64,000 nt of DNA from Desulfosarcina ovata subsp. ovata. Lineage in GTDB: Bacteria > Desulfobacterota > Desulfobacteria > Desulfobacterales > Desulfosarcinaceae. This document shows, one piece after another, positions 42,872-50,580 of the stretch; the stretch's first letter is position 1; each line of letters starts with the position of its first letter. A program made the translations under genes and the position numbers. The stretch spans positions 6,481,724 to 6,545,723 of the forward strand of contig NZ_AP021879.1 in NCBI RefSeq assembly GCF_009689005.1. Reading direction: 5' to 3'. The notes under the pieces are model-generated. The model was given only the letters and a program-made list of their open reading frames with translations. It did not search any database and was not told the origin of the DNA.

Positions 42872-43223
42872 GTGGACTCGATCCTTTTTGAAGTTAGGTT
42901 GTAATTGTTGTGAATAGAGTGGGCTAAAAAAAACAAACCATCGACTATCATAATGCACAAAAGCTTTCAAGGCTTTATTTGGATCATTGGCAAGCCGTTG
43001 AATACTAAATACAAAGCCTGTATCAAAGGCGGGAAACCGGTGCCCGCGAACCGCTGACAGGAGAGCAGGCACGGGACGCGGACGGCATGTGAGAATTGAC
43101 GGGAACGGATGGTGGCTCAGCCGGAAAAAGAGACGCTAAGCCGTTCGATTTTTATTCGCGGCAGTCGTCATCGGCTTCTGGGTGAGAAGATGAACAACGC
43201 GACGGAACGCGGGGGGTCCCGGG
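42872..43223. other. 352-bp gap upstream of the Rnf operon
   Basis: No gene, RNA or repeat is recognised. The part nearest the cytochrome is AT-rich and should hold the Rnf promoter. On the minus strand TTGAAA and TATGAT occur near 42940-42990, but their 12-bp spacing is too short to call. Confidence 0.4.
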
Positions 43224-44795
43224 TTACGAGTTTCGGCCCCCATTGCCCGGTACACGTACGGACGGAAAGCGGGCCGTGTCGGTGTGGGGCAGGAATTTTG
43301 CCGCCGAGAAGCGGTTCATGAAATCCTGATTTACATTCAGCTCCATATAGGTGATGCCGTCACGGATTCGTTTGATCCGGTCGAAGCCGGATGGATCGGT
43401 CAGTATCCGTGCCGCACCGCCCAATGAACTGTTGCCCAGGCTCTGATAGCTTGACAGCGGAAGGTCGGGGATCATCCCGATGGTGATGGCCGACTGCGGA
43501 TCAATGTAGGCGCCGAAGGTACCGGCAACGAAGAAGGTTTCCAGCTCTGCCTGGGTCATGCCGACGCTGCCGGTAATGGTTTCCAAAATGGTGTACATGG
43601 CCGCCTTGGACCGGACGAGGCTGTCCAGATCGGCCTGGGAGATGCACAGATCCTCGCCGGTGCCCGACATGGCCGCCGGAACGACGATCAGATGGGCCAG
43701 ATCCTTTTTTATTGTGAAGCGCGTACCGCAACGCTCGGGCAGCAATTTGCCGCGGATATCGATCATTCCCGACCGGAACAGGGCTGCAGCCAGGTCGATG
43801 ACGCCGGAGCCACAGATGCCTCGCGGCGGTTGATCGCCGATGGTATGCACGTCGAACTGCATGGTCCGCTCCTCGATGGCAATCCGGTCGATGACCCCGG
43901 GGCCGGCCGTTGTACCCATCCGGGTCACACCGCCCTCCAGGGCTGGCCCAGCGGCGCCGGCACAGGCCATCATCCAGTTGCGGTTGCCCAACACCACCTC
44001 CGCATTGGTGCCCACATCCACCAGAATCGCCGTCTCTTCACGCCGGTCCATGTCGCAAAAGAGAATGCCGGCAATCAGGTCGCCGCCAAAGTAGCTGCCC
44101 ACATTGGGGAAAATCAGCACCCGGGCGTTCGGCCCCGCGGTGATGCCAAGCTCGGCCGCTTCCATCACCGGTGGCTGGTTGACCACGGGGATATACGGCT
44201 CCCGGATCATCCAGCGCGGGTTGAGCCCCAGCAGCAGATGGGTCATGGCCGTATTGCCGGCAACGGCAATCAGATGGATGTTCTCACATCGGATGGCGCA
44301 CGTCCGGCAGAGGGCATTCAGTTCCGTATTGAGGCCGTCGACGATCAGGCGGTTGAGGCGGTCCAGCCCATCGGGGGCGTCAACATGGTGGATGCGGGCC
44401 AGGACGTCGGGCCCCACGGTCGCCTGGGGGTTGTCGAAAACCCGTTCGCCCAACGGTTCGCCGGTTTCAAGATCGATGATGCGCAGGACCACCCGGGTGG
44501 TGCCCAGGTCCACCGCCGCACCGCAAAGGGGCTCGGTTGCATCGGGTGCAGTGAGGTGAACCAGGCTGCCACGGTCGTTTTCGGTTTTAAAGAGCACCGC
44601 CCGGGCCTGGTAATTCCACTGGCGCAGCTGTTCCGGCAGCGCTTTCAGCTGCGTCAGGCCGATATGCATGGTCGTTGTGCCCAACGCCTTGTTCAAGGCG
44701 GCGGCCAGCCGGTCGGCGTCGGCCGTGTTGTCGGCCAGTATGGGCGGCGTCAGGGTTACCGGTATGACCCAGCGATGGTCAGGGGCACTTGTCAT
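43224..44795 (-). CDS. ASKHA-domain corrinoid-activation-like protein
   Basis: A 523-residue protein of the RACo/DUF4445 group (ATP-dependent reductive activators of corrinoid proteins). The ASKHA ATPase core shows AAVDLGTTRVVLRIIDLETG, VAGNTAMTHLLLGL, ILVDVGTNAEVVLGN and ACAGAAGPALEGGVTRMG, and the C-terminal FFVAGTFGAYIDPQSAITIGMIPDLP signature. Well-studied members carry an N-terminal [2Fe-2S] domain; here about 90 residues without a Cys cluster precede the ATPase. It may therefore rely on a separate electron donor or do another job. Last gene of a seven-gene minus-strand run. Confidence 0.85.
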   Translation of the reverse strand: MTSAPDHRWVIPVTLTPPILADNTADADRLAAALNKALGTTTMHIGLTQLKALPEQLRQWNYQARAVLFKTENDRGSLVHLTAPDATEPLCGAAVDLGTTRVVLRIIDLETGEPLGERVFDNPQATVGPDVLARIHHVDAPDGLDRLNRLIVDGLNTELNALCRTCAIRCENIHLIAVAGNTAMTHLLLGLNPRWMIREPYIPVVNQPPVMEAAELGITAGPNARVLIFPNVGSYFGGDLIAGILFCDMDRREETAILVDVGTNAEVVLGNRNWMMACAGAAGPALEGGVTRMGTTAGPGVIDRIAIEERTMQFDVHTIGDQPPRGICGSGVIDLAAALFRSGMIDIRGKLLPERCGTRFTIKKDLAHLIVVPAAMSGTGEDLCISQADLDSLVRSKAAMYTILETITGSVGMTQAELETFFVAGTFGAYIDPQSAITIGMIPDLPLSSYQSLGNSSLGGAARILTDPSGFDRIKRIRDGITYMELNVNQDFMNRFSAAKFLPHTDTARFPSVRVPGNGGRNS

Positions 44796-44845
44796 TTCTA
44801 CTCCTTTAGGGATCGTCAGCGGTTTTCGGGCAGGGGGAAAGCGGT

Positions 44846-45598
44846 TCAGGCATTTTGGTGTCGGCGCATGGCTTTGACCAGCCGCGGCAGGATCGTGCCG
44901 GCCGCCCCCAACAGCGGCAGGTTGCTGATCCGCCGGGTGAGCGATGTGGGTTCGGGATTGATTTCGATCACCACGGCACCATTGTCCCGGGCAATGAAGG
45001 GCATGCTGGCGGCCGGTTGGACCGTGGCCGATGTGCCGACGACCAGCATGACATCGCAGGCGGCCGAGATCTGCTGGGAACGCAGCAGGGCGTCATGGGG
45101 AATCATCTCACCGAAAAAAATGCAGTCGGGCCGCAGGATACCCCCACAGCGGCATCGCGGCGGTATTTCGGAAAGATCCACCCGGGATGTCTCGATCGTC
45201 CAGTCACAGGTTTGGCAACGCTGCCAGGCAAAACTGCCGTGGAATTCGATGACATCGCTGTTTCCGGCCCGCTGGTGCAGACCATCCACGTTCTGGGTGA
45301 TGACCGTCTGGAGAATGCCCATCCGTTCCAGATCGGCCAGACCGATGTGGGCGGTGTTGGGGCGGGCCTTGTCCAATACCATTTTCATCTCTTTGATGAG
45401 AACATTCCAGACCGTCTCAGGATCTTCCAGAAAGGCATCGATGTGGGCGTATTTCATGGGGTCGAGCTTTTCCCAAAGCCCCCCTTTGCCCCGAAAGGGC
45501 GGAATGCCGCTTTCAACGGAGATCCCGGCACCGGTGAGGGCAACGGTTTTTTTTGCTTTGGCCAGGGTTTCGACTGCGTCTGCAAACAAATCTGACAT
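44846..45598 (-). CDS. cobB: Sir2-family NAD-dependent protein deacylase
   Basis: Removes acetyl or other acyl groups from protein lysines with NAD+. 250 residues: NAD loop ALTGAGISVESGIPPFRG (20-37), TQNVDGLHQRAG with catalytic His, zinc site CQTC with CRC about 20 residues later, and FFGEMIP and VVGTSATVQPAA motifs. The substrate-specificity residues are not clear enough to separate deacetylase from desuccinylase. It lies 10 bp after the MBL gene and 50 bp before the ASKHA gene. Confidence 0.93.
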   Translation of the reverse strand: MSDLFADAVETLAKAKKTVALTGAGISVESGIPPFRGKGGLWEKLDPMKYAHIDAFLEDPETVWNVLIKEMKMVLDKARPNTAHIGLADLERMGILQTVITQNVDGLHQRAGNSDVIEFHGSFAWQRCQTCDWTIETSRVDLSEIPPRCRCGGILRPDCIFFGEMIPHDALLRSQQISAACDVMLVVGTSATVQPAASMPFIARDNGAVVIEINPEPTSLTRRISNLPLLGAAGTILPRLVKAMRRHQNA

Positions 45599-45607
45599 GG
45601 CTATTGA

Positions 45608-46447
45608 TTAAAGGGTAAAGGTCATGTCCCGCCCCACGGCAAAACATTCCAAGGTTTTGCCCTTGCGGGCGATAATCTCGCGGCAGCGCTCGACGATATC
45701 GTCCACTTGGTCGTCGGTGCGCTCCTGGTTGAGGTGAAACAGCCCCAGACGTTTGACACCGGCTCGAAAGGCCAGGTCGAGGACGTCGGTATAGGACGAA
45801 TGGCCCCATTCAACGAGGCGGGCATACTCGTCAGGCGTGTACTCGCCATCGTGGATCAACAGGTCCGCCCCGGTACAGAACGCAACATATTCCTCGAATG
45901 GCAGGCCTCCGGGATGAACAAATCCCAGCTCGTTGTCGGTAATGAAGACGAAGGTCTTGCCATTTTCAATAAATTTGTAGCCTTTGCCGGAGTTGGGGTG
46001 GCTGATGGGAATCGGTACCACTGTTGCCGACCCGATCTTGAACTCCGCCGGATGGCCTTCTTGCCAGACGATTCTGGCCTTAAGGTCGGAATAGCGTACC
46101 GGAAAGTTGGGGGGGGCCATGACCTTGGAAAACATGCTCTGCATGAATTTTTTATGAAAAGGGGCACGGTGCATGTGGATTTCGGTGCGTCTGAGGAACA
46201 GCGGCTTGAAAAAAGGAAACCCCATCAGGTGATCCCAGTGGCCATGGGTGAGCAGGAAATTGTAATGGTAACGCCCCTGGTCGATCAAATGGTTGCCCAA
46301 ACGCCGGATACCGGTTCCCGCATCCACGATGATGATGTCGTCACTGTCGGTGTGGATGGTCATGCAGGTGGTGTCACCACCATACTTGATGTACTCCTTT
46401 CCGGAAACGGGAATGGATCCTCTGGAGCCCCAGCAGGTGATGACCAT
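45608..46447 (-). CDS. MBL-fold hydrolase
   Basis: A 279-residue metallo-hydrolase starting at ATG 46447 (MVITCWGSRGSIPVSGKEY). Metal motifs: LTHGHWDHLMGFPFF (H-x-H-x-D-H), ISHPNSGKGYKF and LIHDGEYTPDEY, with a GGDTTCMTI strand before them. The layout resembles RNase Z/phosphodiesterase-like or PhnP-like MBL enzymes; one could suspect a cyclic phosphodiester substrate, but this is a guess. Between prmA and the Sir2 gene. Confidence 0.85.
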   Translation of the reverse strand: MVITCWGSRGSIPVSGKEYIKYGGDTTCMTIHTDSDDIIIVDAGTGIRRLGNHLIDQGRYHYNFLLTHGHWDHLMGFPFFKPLFLRRTEIHMHRAPFHKKFMQSMFSKVMAPPNFPVRYSDLKARIVWQEGHPAEFKIGSATVVPIPISHPNSGKGYKFIENGKTFVFITDNELGFVHPGGLPFEEYVAFCTGADLLIHDGEYTPDEYARLVEWGHSSYTDVLDLAFRAGVKRLGLFHLNQERTDDQVDDIVERCREIIARKGKTLECFAVGRDMTFTL

Positions 46448-46472
46448 GCTCAATCTCTCTTGTCTCCGCCGG

Positions 46473-47303
46473 TCAACCGGCTTCACCGTAGAAGGTGGTC
46501 CAGATGCCGTTTTGATTCCATCGTTTGATAATTTTTACCGGCAGTCCGGCCAGTGTCGATTCGATTCGAGCCGCTTGGCTGCGCATCAGGCCGGATAGAA
46601 TGAAACGCCTTTTTTGTAGAAAACCGGTGCTGCGGATCAGCTTTTTCATGATGTCATAATGAATGTTGGATACCACAAGATCGCTCGTAAAGTCTATAAA
46701 TTTCTCGGCATCCCCTTGTGCGACGAGGACTTGACGGGACAGGCGATTGAGCCTGACATTGCGTTGGGCGGTCTGGGCGGCAAGCAGGGTCAGGTCCGTG
46801 GCCAGCACCCTCGGGCAGCCCAGACGGGCAGCGGCCAGGGCCAACAGTCCGGTGCCCGTCCCCAGGTCCAGCGTCGACTCCGGGATCCCGCCAGAAAATG
46901 CCAGTTCCAGGGCTTCCAGGCAGTCCCGTGTGGTCGGGTGCGTGCCGGTTCCGAAGACCACACCGGGATCGAGGATAATCGTGGTGTCACTGCGACCCAG
47001 CGCCGTGGCGTACCAGGGCGGTGAAATGGTGAACCTGCCGATGCGTTGGGGCGTGACATCACCGCCTTGCCACTGGTCGTAGGTCATGTGGTAGTGATCC
47101 AGCAGGACCAGATCCTGCAGATGGGCAACGGCCTTTTCCACCAGGGGAAGGTTAGGCCGGGTAAAGAAAAGAAAAGAGAACCCACCTTCTTCCCAGCAGC
47201 CGATATAATGGTCCGGATCAAAGGCGCTGCCGGGGCGGAAGCGCCCCGACAGGTAGTAGATATAAAGATCCTGATAAGGGTTGGCGCTAATGAGCATAGT
47301 CAT
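46473..47303 (-). CDS. prmA: ribosomal protein L11 methyltransferase-like protein
   Basis: SAM-dependent methyltransferase related to PrmA, which trimethylates L11 lysines and the N-terminus. 276 residues: an N-terminal alpha/beta domain of about 95 residues, then DPGVVFGTGTHPTTRDCLEAL and LDLGTGTGLLALAAARLGCPRVLATDL (SAM loop) and VVSNIHYDIMKKL. The FGTGTHPTT motif is specific to the PrmA group. Canonical PrmA has NILA at the substrate loop; here it is SNIHYD, so the substrate may differ. L11 itself is encoded at 57698. Overlaps none of its neighbours. Confidence 0.85.
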   Translation of the reverse strand: MTMLISANPYQDLYIYYLSGRFRPGSAFDPDHYIGCWEEGGFSFLFFTRPNLPLVEKAVAHLQDLVLLDHYHMTYDQWQGGDVTPQRIGRFTISPPWYATALGRSDTTIILDPGVVFGTGTHPTTRDCLEALELAFSGGIPESTLDLGTGTGLLALAAARLGCPRVLATDLTLLAAQTAQRNVRLNRLSRQVLVAQGDAEKFIDFTSDLVVSNIHYDIMKKLIRSTGFLQKRRFILSGLMRSQAARIESTLAGLPVKIIKRWNQNGIWTTFYGEAG

Positions 47304-47316
47304 CTCGGCAGAGGTC

Positions 47317-47994
47317 TCATTTGCTTTTCGGTAGTTGGTCGAGGTACCATTCCATGGGGTCGATCAGGCGATACCCCATGGCGACCAACTTCTTCTTGAT
47401 TCGGGTGACCGTGTTGGTCAGAAGATAGGGAAAAACAGCCCGTTTGCCCGCTTCCCAGGTCCGGGCCACCAGAACACTGCCCAGGGAGATGTTCTCTTCG
47501 GTGATGGCGTCGACGATTTTTTTCATCTGGCCGACCTTTTCCTCCACTTCGATACATAGCAGGGTGCCCGGTTCACGAATTCCCAGCACATTGATGAATG
47601 CCCGCAAAAGATCGCGCACCGATAGAATGCCCATGAGCCTGCCGTCATCGTCGACAACGGGAAACGCACCCACCTTCGCCTTCTGGATCAGCAACAGCGC
47701 ATCCGGGAGGGTATACATGGGAGAGATGGTTTTGGGATCGCTGGTCATGATGTCCGCCACTTTCAGTTGCGCCAGCTTTTCCCGCTCATCGGCCGTGCCC
47801 TTGTTTTTGATCATGCGATAGGGCATGGCACTGCGGATGTCCCGGTCGGTAACGATGCCGATCAGGAGCCGGCCGGCGTCCACGACAGGCAGGTGGCGGA
47901 TGTGGTTGGCGGCCATTTTCTCCTGGGCCTCGAAAACGGATGCATCCGCATCGATGGTGATGACTTCTGATACCATGGATTGGCTGACAAACAT
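47317..47994 (-). CDS. AcuB-like protein with two CBS domains and an ACT-like domain
   Basis: A 225-residue soluble protein: CBS domain 1 (residues 3-60, IRHLPVVDAGRLLIGIVTDRDIRS), CBS domain 2 (about 82-138, AFPVVDDDGRLMGILSVRDLL) and a C-terminal ACT-like segment. CBS pairs bind adenine nucleotides and act as energy sensors. The order CBS-CBS-ACT is that of AcuB, whose gene in Bacillus lies beside acuC; here too the next upstream gene is an AcuC-type deacetylase. Confidence 0.88.
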   Translation of the reverse strand: MFVSQSMVSEVITIDADASVFEAQEKMAANHIRHLPVVDAGRLLIGIVTDRDIRSAMPYRMIKNKGTADEREKLAQLKVADIMTSDPKTISPMYTLPDALLLIQKAKVGAFPVVDDDGRLMGILSVRDLLRAFINVLGIREPGTLLCIEVEEKVGQMKKIVDAITEENISLGSVLVARTWEAGKRAVFPYLLTNTVTRIKKKLVAMGYRLIDPMEWYLDQLPKSK

Positions 47995-48051
47995 GTTATC
48001 CTCCAGACAGTGGGTGATTAGGGAAAGGACGTCAAAGCTTACGTTCCGGAA

Positions 48052-49002
48052 TCAGGCGTCAAGCAGAATCCTGACATGGTTGGCGGCCAGTTCCCCCAGC
48101 CGCTCCAGGCAGTAGCCGCCCTCCAGGACCGACAGGACCCGGCCGGCGGCGTATTGATCGCCCATTTTCATGATCGTTTCCATGATCCATGAATAGCCCT
48201 CGGTGGAGAGGCTGATGTCGGACATGTCGTCGTCTTCATGGCCGTCGAAACCACAGGATACGATGATGAATTGCGGGTTGAAACGGTCGATGACCGGCAG
48301 CATGTCGCTTTCGATCAATTTTTTATATGTCCCATCCCCCTGGCCGGGAAGCACGGGTGAGTTCTTCGTGAACCCCTGGCCCGGCCCCTCGCCTTCTTCG
48401 AATTCCCGGCCGGTACCCGGAAAGGCAAAAGAGGGATGCTGGTGGATGGAATAATAGAATACACTGGGATCTTCCTCGAAAATTTGTTGGGTCCCGTTGC
48501 CATGGTGAACGTCGAAGTCGATAATGCCGATCCGTTCGACACCGTGGGTCTGCTGGAGGTAGCGGGTGGCGATGGCGACGTTGTTGAAGTAGCAGAATCC
48601 CATGGCCTGATTCGATTCCGCATGGTGTCCGGGCGGCCGGATGGCGCAGAACGCATTGTCCAGTTCGTCCTCCATGATCCGGCGGGCGACATCGATCACC
48701 CCGCCAACGGCCAGGAAAGCAGTTTCGTAGGTGTCCACGCACATCTGATTGTCCGGATAATCAAAGGTGCGGTTGCCGGAAAGGCAGACCTCTTCGAAAC
48801 GGCGAATATAACTTTGCGCATGGACGGTCTGGATCCATTTGAGATCGGCACGAACCGCCGGCAGAAGGATCAGCTGGTCCAGCAGCCCCGCTGCTTGGAT
48901 GCCGTCGAAAATGGCGGTAAGGCGGTCGGCCGTTTCCGGATGATAAGGTCCCGTATCGTGGAGCAGATACCTGTTGTCGTGCAAATAGCCTGTTCGTTTC
49001 AT
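48052..49002 (-). CDS. AcuC/histone-deacetylase-family protein
   Basis: A zinc-dependent deacetylase of 316 residues, from ATG 49002 with AAAGGACG upstream. It shows the active-site signatures RPPGHHAESNQAMGFCYFNNVA (tandem His), IIDFDVHHGNGTQQIF (Asp-His metal ligands), GPGQGFTKNSPV and VSCGFDGHEDD (distal Asp). Bacterial members remove acetyl groups from proteins (AcuC on acetyl-CoA synthetase) or from polyamines. The neighbouring AcuB-like and Sir2 genes favour a protein-lysine role. Confidence 0.9.
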   Translation of the reverse strand: MKRTGYLHDNRYLLHDTGPYHPETADRLTAIFDGIQAAGLLDQLILLPAVRADLKWIQTVHAQSYIRRFEEVCLSGNRTFDYPDNQMCVDTYETAFLAVGGVIDVARRIMEDELDNAFCAIRPPGHHAESNQAMGFCYFNNVAIATRYLQQTHGVERIGIIDFDVHHGNGTQQIFEEDPSVFYYSIHQHPSFAFPGTGREFEEGEGPGQGFTKNSPVLPGQGDGTYKKLIESDMLPVIDRFNPQFIIVSCGFDGHEDDDMSDISLSTEGYSWIMETIMKMGDQYAAGRVLSVLEGGYCLERLGELAANHVRILLDA

Positions 49003-49109
49003 AGGCGTCCTTTCCGGTGCGTCCGGGGGGTTAATAAAGGTTTGCAACTGGTTTTGACTGCCATTACGGGGCGTGACGATGCCTGGCGCTGCTTTTGGAA
49101 GATGTCCGC

Positions 49110-49859
49110 TTACGGGATGATCCGCTCGAAAATCGAATAGGCTGCCTTCAGCGCCGGATTGTCCGCATTGATATCGATGGTCGGGCGGCCGTTCAGGTCA
49201 AACTCGTAGACCTCTTCATCGGCGGGGATCACTCCGGCCAACTCCAGGCCGGCATCGGTAATCATTGTCTTCACCTCGTCGTTTGGCTCGCTTTTGGCTT
49301 GATTGATGATGATGTAGCTTTTACCCACGCCAAGTTTCAAGTCCTGGGCCAGTTTATGGATTCGCAGACCGGCCTGGAGCCCACGTCTGGAGGTGTCGGT
49401 AACGATGAGCAGAATATCCACGTTCTTGGTGGTCAGACGGCTCAAATGCTCCATGCCGGCCTCGTTGTCCATGACCAGGTAGGGATAATTGCCGGACAAC
49501 CGTTCCAGGAATCCGGACAACAGGGTGTTGGCCGCACAATAACAGCCGGCCCCTTCGGGCTGGCCCATAACCACCAGATCGAAGCCCTCCTCTTCCATGA
49601 CGGCCTGCTCCAGCTTCATGGACATGAACACATTCTTGGTCATGCCGCTGGGAACGATCCCCTTTTTCATTTCCTCGCGGGCATTGCCCACCGTTTCGGT
49701 GACTTCAAGGCCCAGGACTTCATTCAGGTTGGCATTGGCATCGGCATCGACAGCCAGCACCGGGCCCTTTCCCTGACCCACCAAATATTTGATCAGCATA
49801 CCGGAAACGGTGGTCTTTCCGGTTCCGCCTTTTCCAGCCATGGCGATGGATACGGGCAT
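49110..49859 (-). CDS. cooC: CooC/AcsF-type nickel-insertion ATPase
   Basis: A MinD/ParA-like P-loop ATPase of 249 residues that in characterised systems helps insert nickel into carbon monoxide dehydrogenase or acetyl-CoA synthase. It has the deviant Walker A MAGKGGTGKTTVSGML, AVDADANANLNEVLGL, and the family-specific Cys-x-Cys in GAGCYCAANTL that binds metal between subunits. It is the first gene of the minus-strand operon. No cooS, acsA or acsB is in the window, so its target must lie elsewhere. Confidence 0.9.
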   Translation of the reverse strand: MPVSIAMAGKGGTGKTTVSGMLIKYLVGQGKGPVLAVDADANANLNEVLGLEVTETVGNAREEMKKGIVPSGMTKNVFMSMKLEQAVMEEEGFDLVVMGQPEGAGCYCAANTLLSGFLERLSGNYPYLVMDNEAGMEHLSRLTTKNVDILLIVTDTSRRGLQAGLRIHKLAQDLKLGVGKSYIIINQAKSEPNDEVKTMITDAGLELAGVIPADEEVYEFDLNGRPTIDINADNPALKAAYSIFERIIP

Positions 49860-50024
49860 CTTCTGGCACTCCTTTCCGCAAGCAAGGGGTTTGGATGCGA
49901 TAAAACCGATTCGTTCGGTACTTGCGCGTCCTTGTGGCGGGGAATGGCCCGCCGGGCAATCCAGACATGATTAAGACAGCCGGGGTAAACAGTCAAGGGG
50001 GATTGTCCCATACCCGTCCGGGGA

Positions 50025-50150
50025 GCCGCATTTGAATTGGTGTCCGGTGAATGACGTTATCGGTGCCCCTCGCCTTCGGACGGCAGAATGGCAAATGCCA
50101 AGATCCAAATGCCAATTGAAGGATGAATTCGATTAAAATGAAAATCGTGT
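50025..50150. repeat. dispersed repeat, copy 3 (truncated)
   Basis: The block from 50087 (AATGGCAAATGCC, then TCCAAATGCCAATTGAAGGA) matches copy 2 at 20694, and the preceding 62 bp (from 50025, GCCGCATTTGAAT) also match the sequence before copy 2. The right inverted end is not recognisable. It fills most of the 393-bp gap between the cooC-like gene and the phasin-like gene; the rest of that gap shows nothing. Confidence 0.65.
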
Positions 50151-50252
50151 AAACCATCTCATTGATGGGTCCCGTCTCATGTGCTAAATGGATAGGCAGT
50201 GCCCATTCAGGGCAAAAACCGATCCATTGCCACCGACAAAGGAGACCCCCCG

Positions 50253-50570
50253 ATGTTTGAACTGATGAAAAAGAGTATGCTGGCCGGTGTCGGCCTGGCC
50301 CTCAAAGCCTGGGACGAAGTGGAGGATTTGGCCAAGGAGATGGCCGAACAGGGCAAGATGACCGAATCCGAAGGCCGCAAGTTTATTGACGAACTGCAGA
50401 GCCGCTACGAAGATGCTCAGAAAAAGCTGGAAGAACGGGTGGAGCAAAGCGTCAAGAACCTGCTTAAAAAGGCTGACGTGGTGACCCAGGAAGAACTCAA
50501 GGGGCTGAAAAAAGAGATCCGTGATCTGAAGAAACTGATCAGCAACCAGGACGACGAGGAAAAAGCCTGA
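50253..50570 (+). CDS. phasin-family-like coiled-coil protein
   Basis: A 105-residue, almost wholly helical protein (MFELMKKSMLAGVGLALKAWDEVEDLAKEMAEQGKMTES, shortened) of the small phasin/PHA-regulator type found next to ubiB-like genes. Heptad-like Leu/Ile/Val repeats run through residues 40-98. AAAGGAGA precedes the ATG. It is followed after 10 bp by the AarF kinase gene. No polyhydroxyalkanoate synthase is in the window, so a granule role is unproven. Confidence 0.7.
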   Translation: MFELMKKSMLAGVGLALKAWDEVEDLAKEMAEQGKMTESEGRKFIDELQSRYEDAQKKLEERVEQSVKNLLKKADVVTQEELKGLKKEIRDLKKLISNQDDEEKA

Positions 50571-50580
50571 CGCGGCCTGA

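Noticed and set aside
43692-45611. 639-residue plus-strand frame across the ASKHA and Sir2 genes
   Set aside because: It spans two clear minus-strand genes and the gap between them; no domain found.
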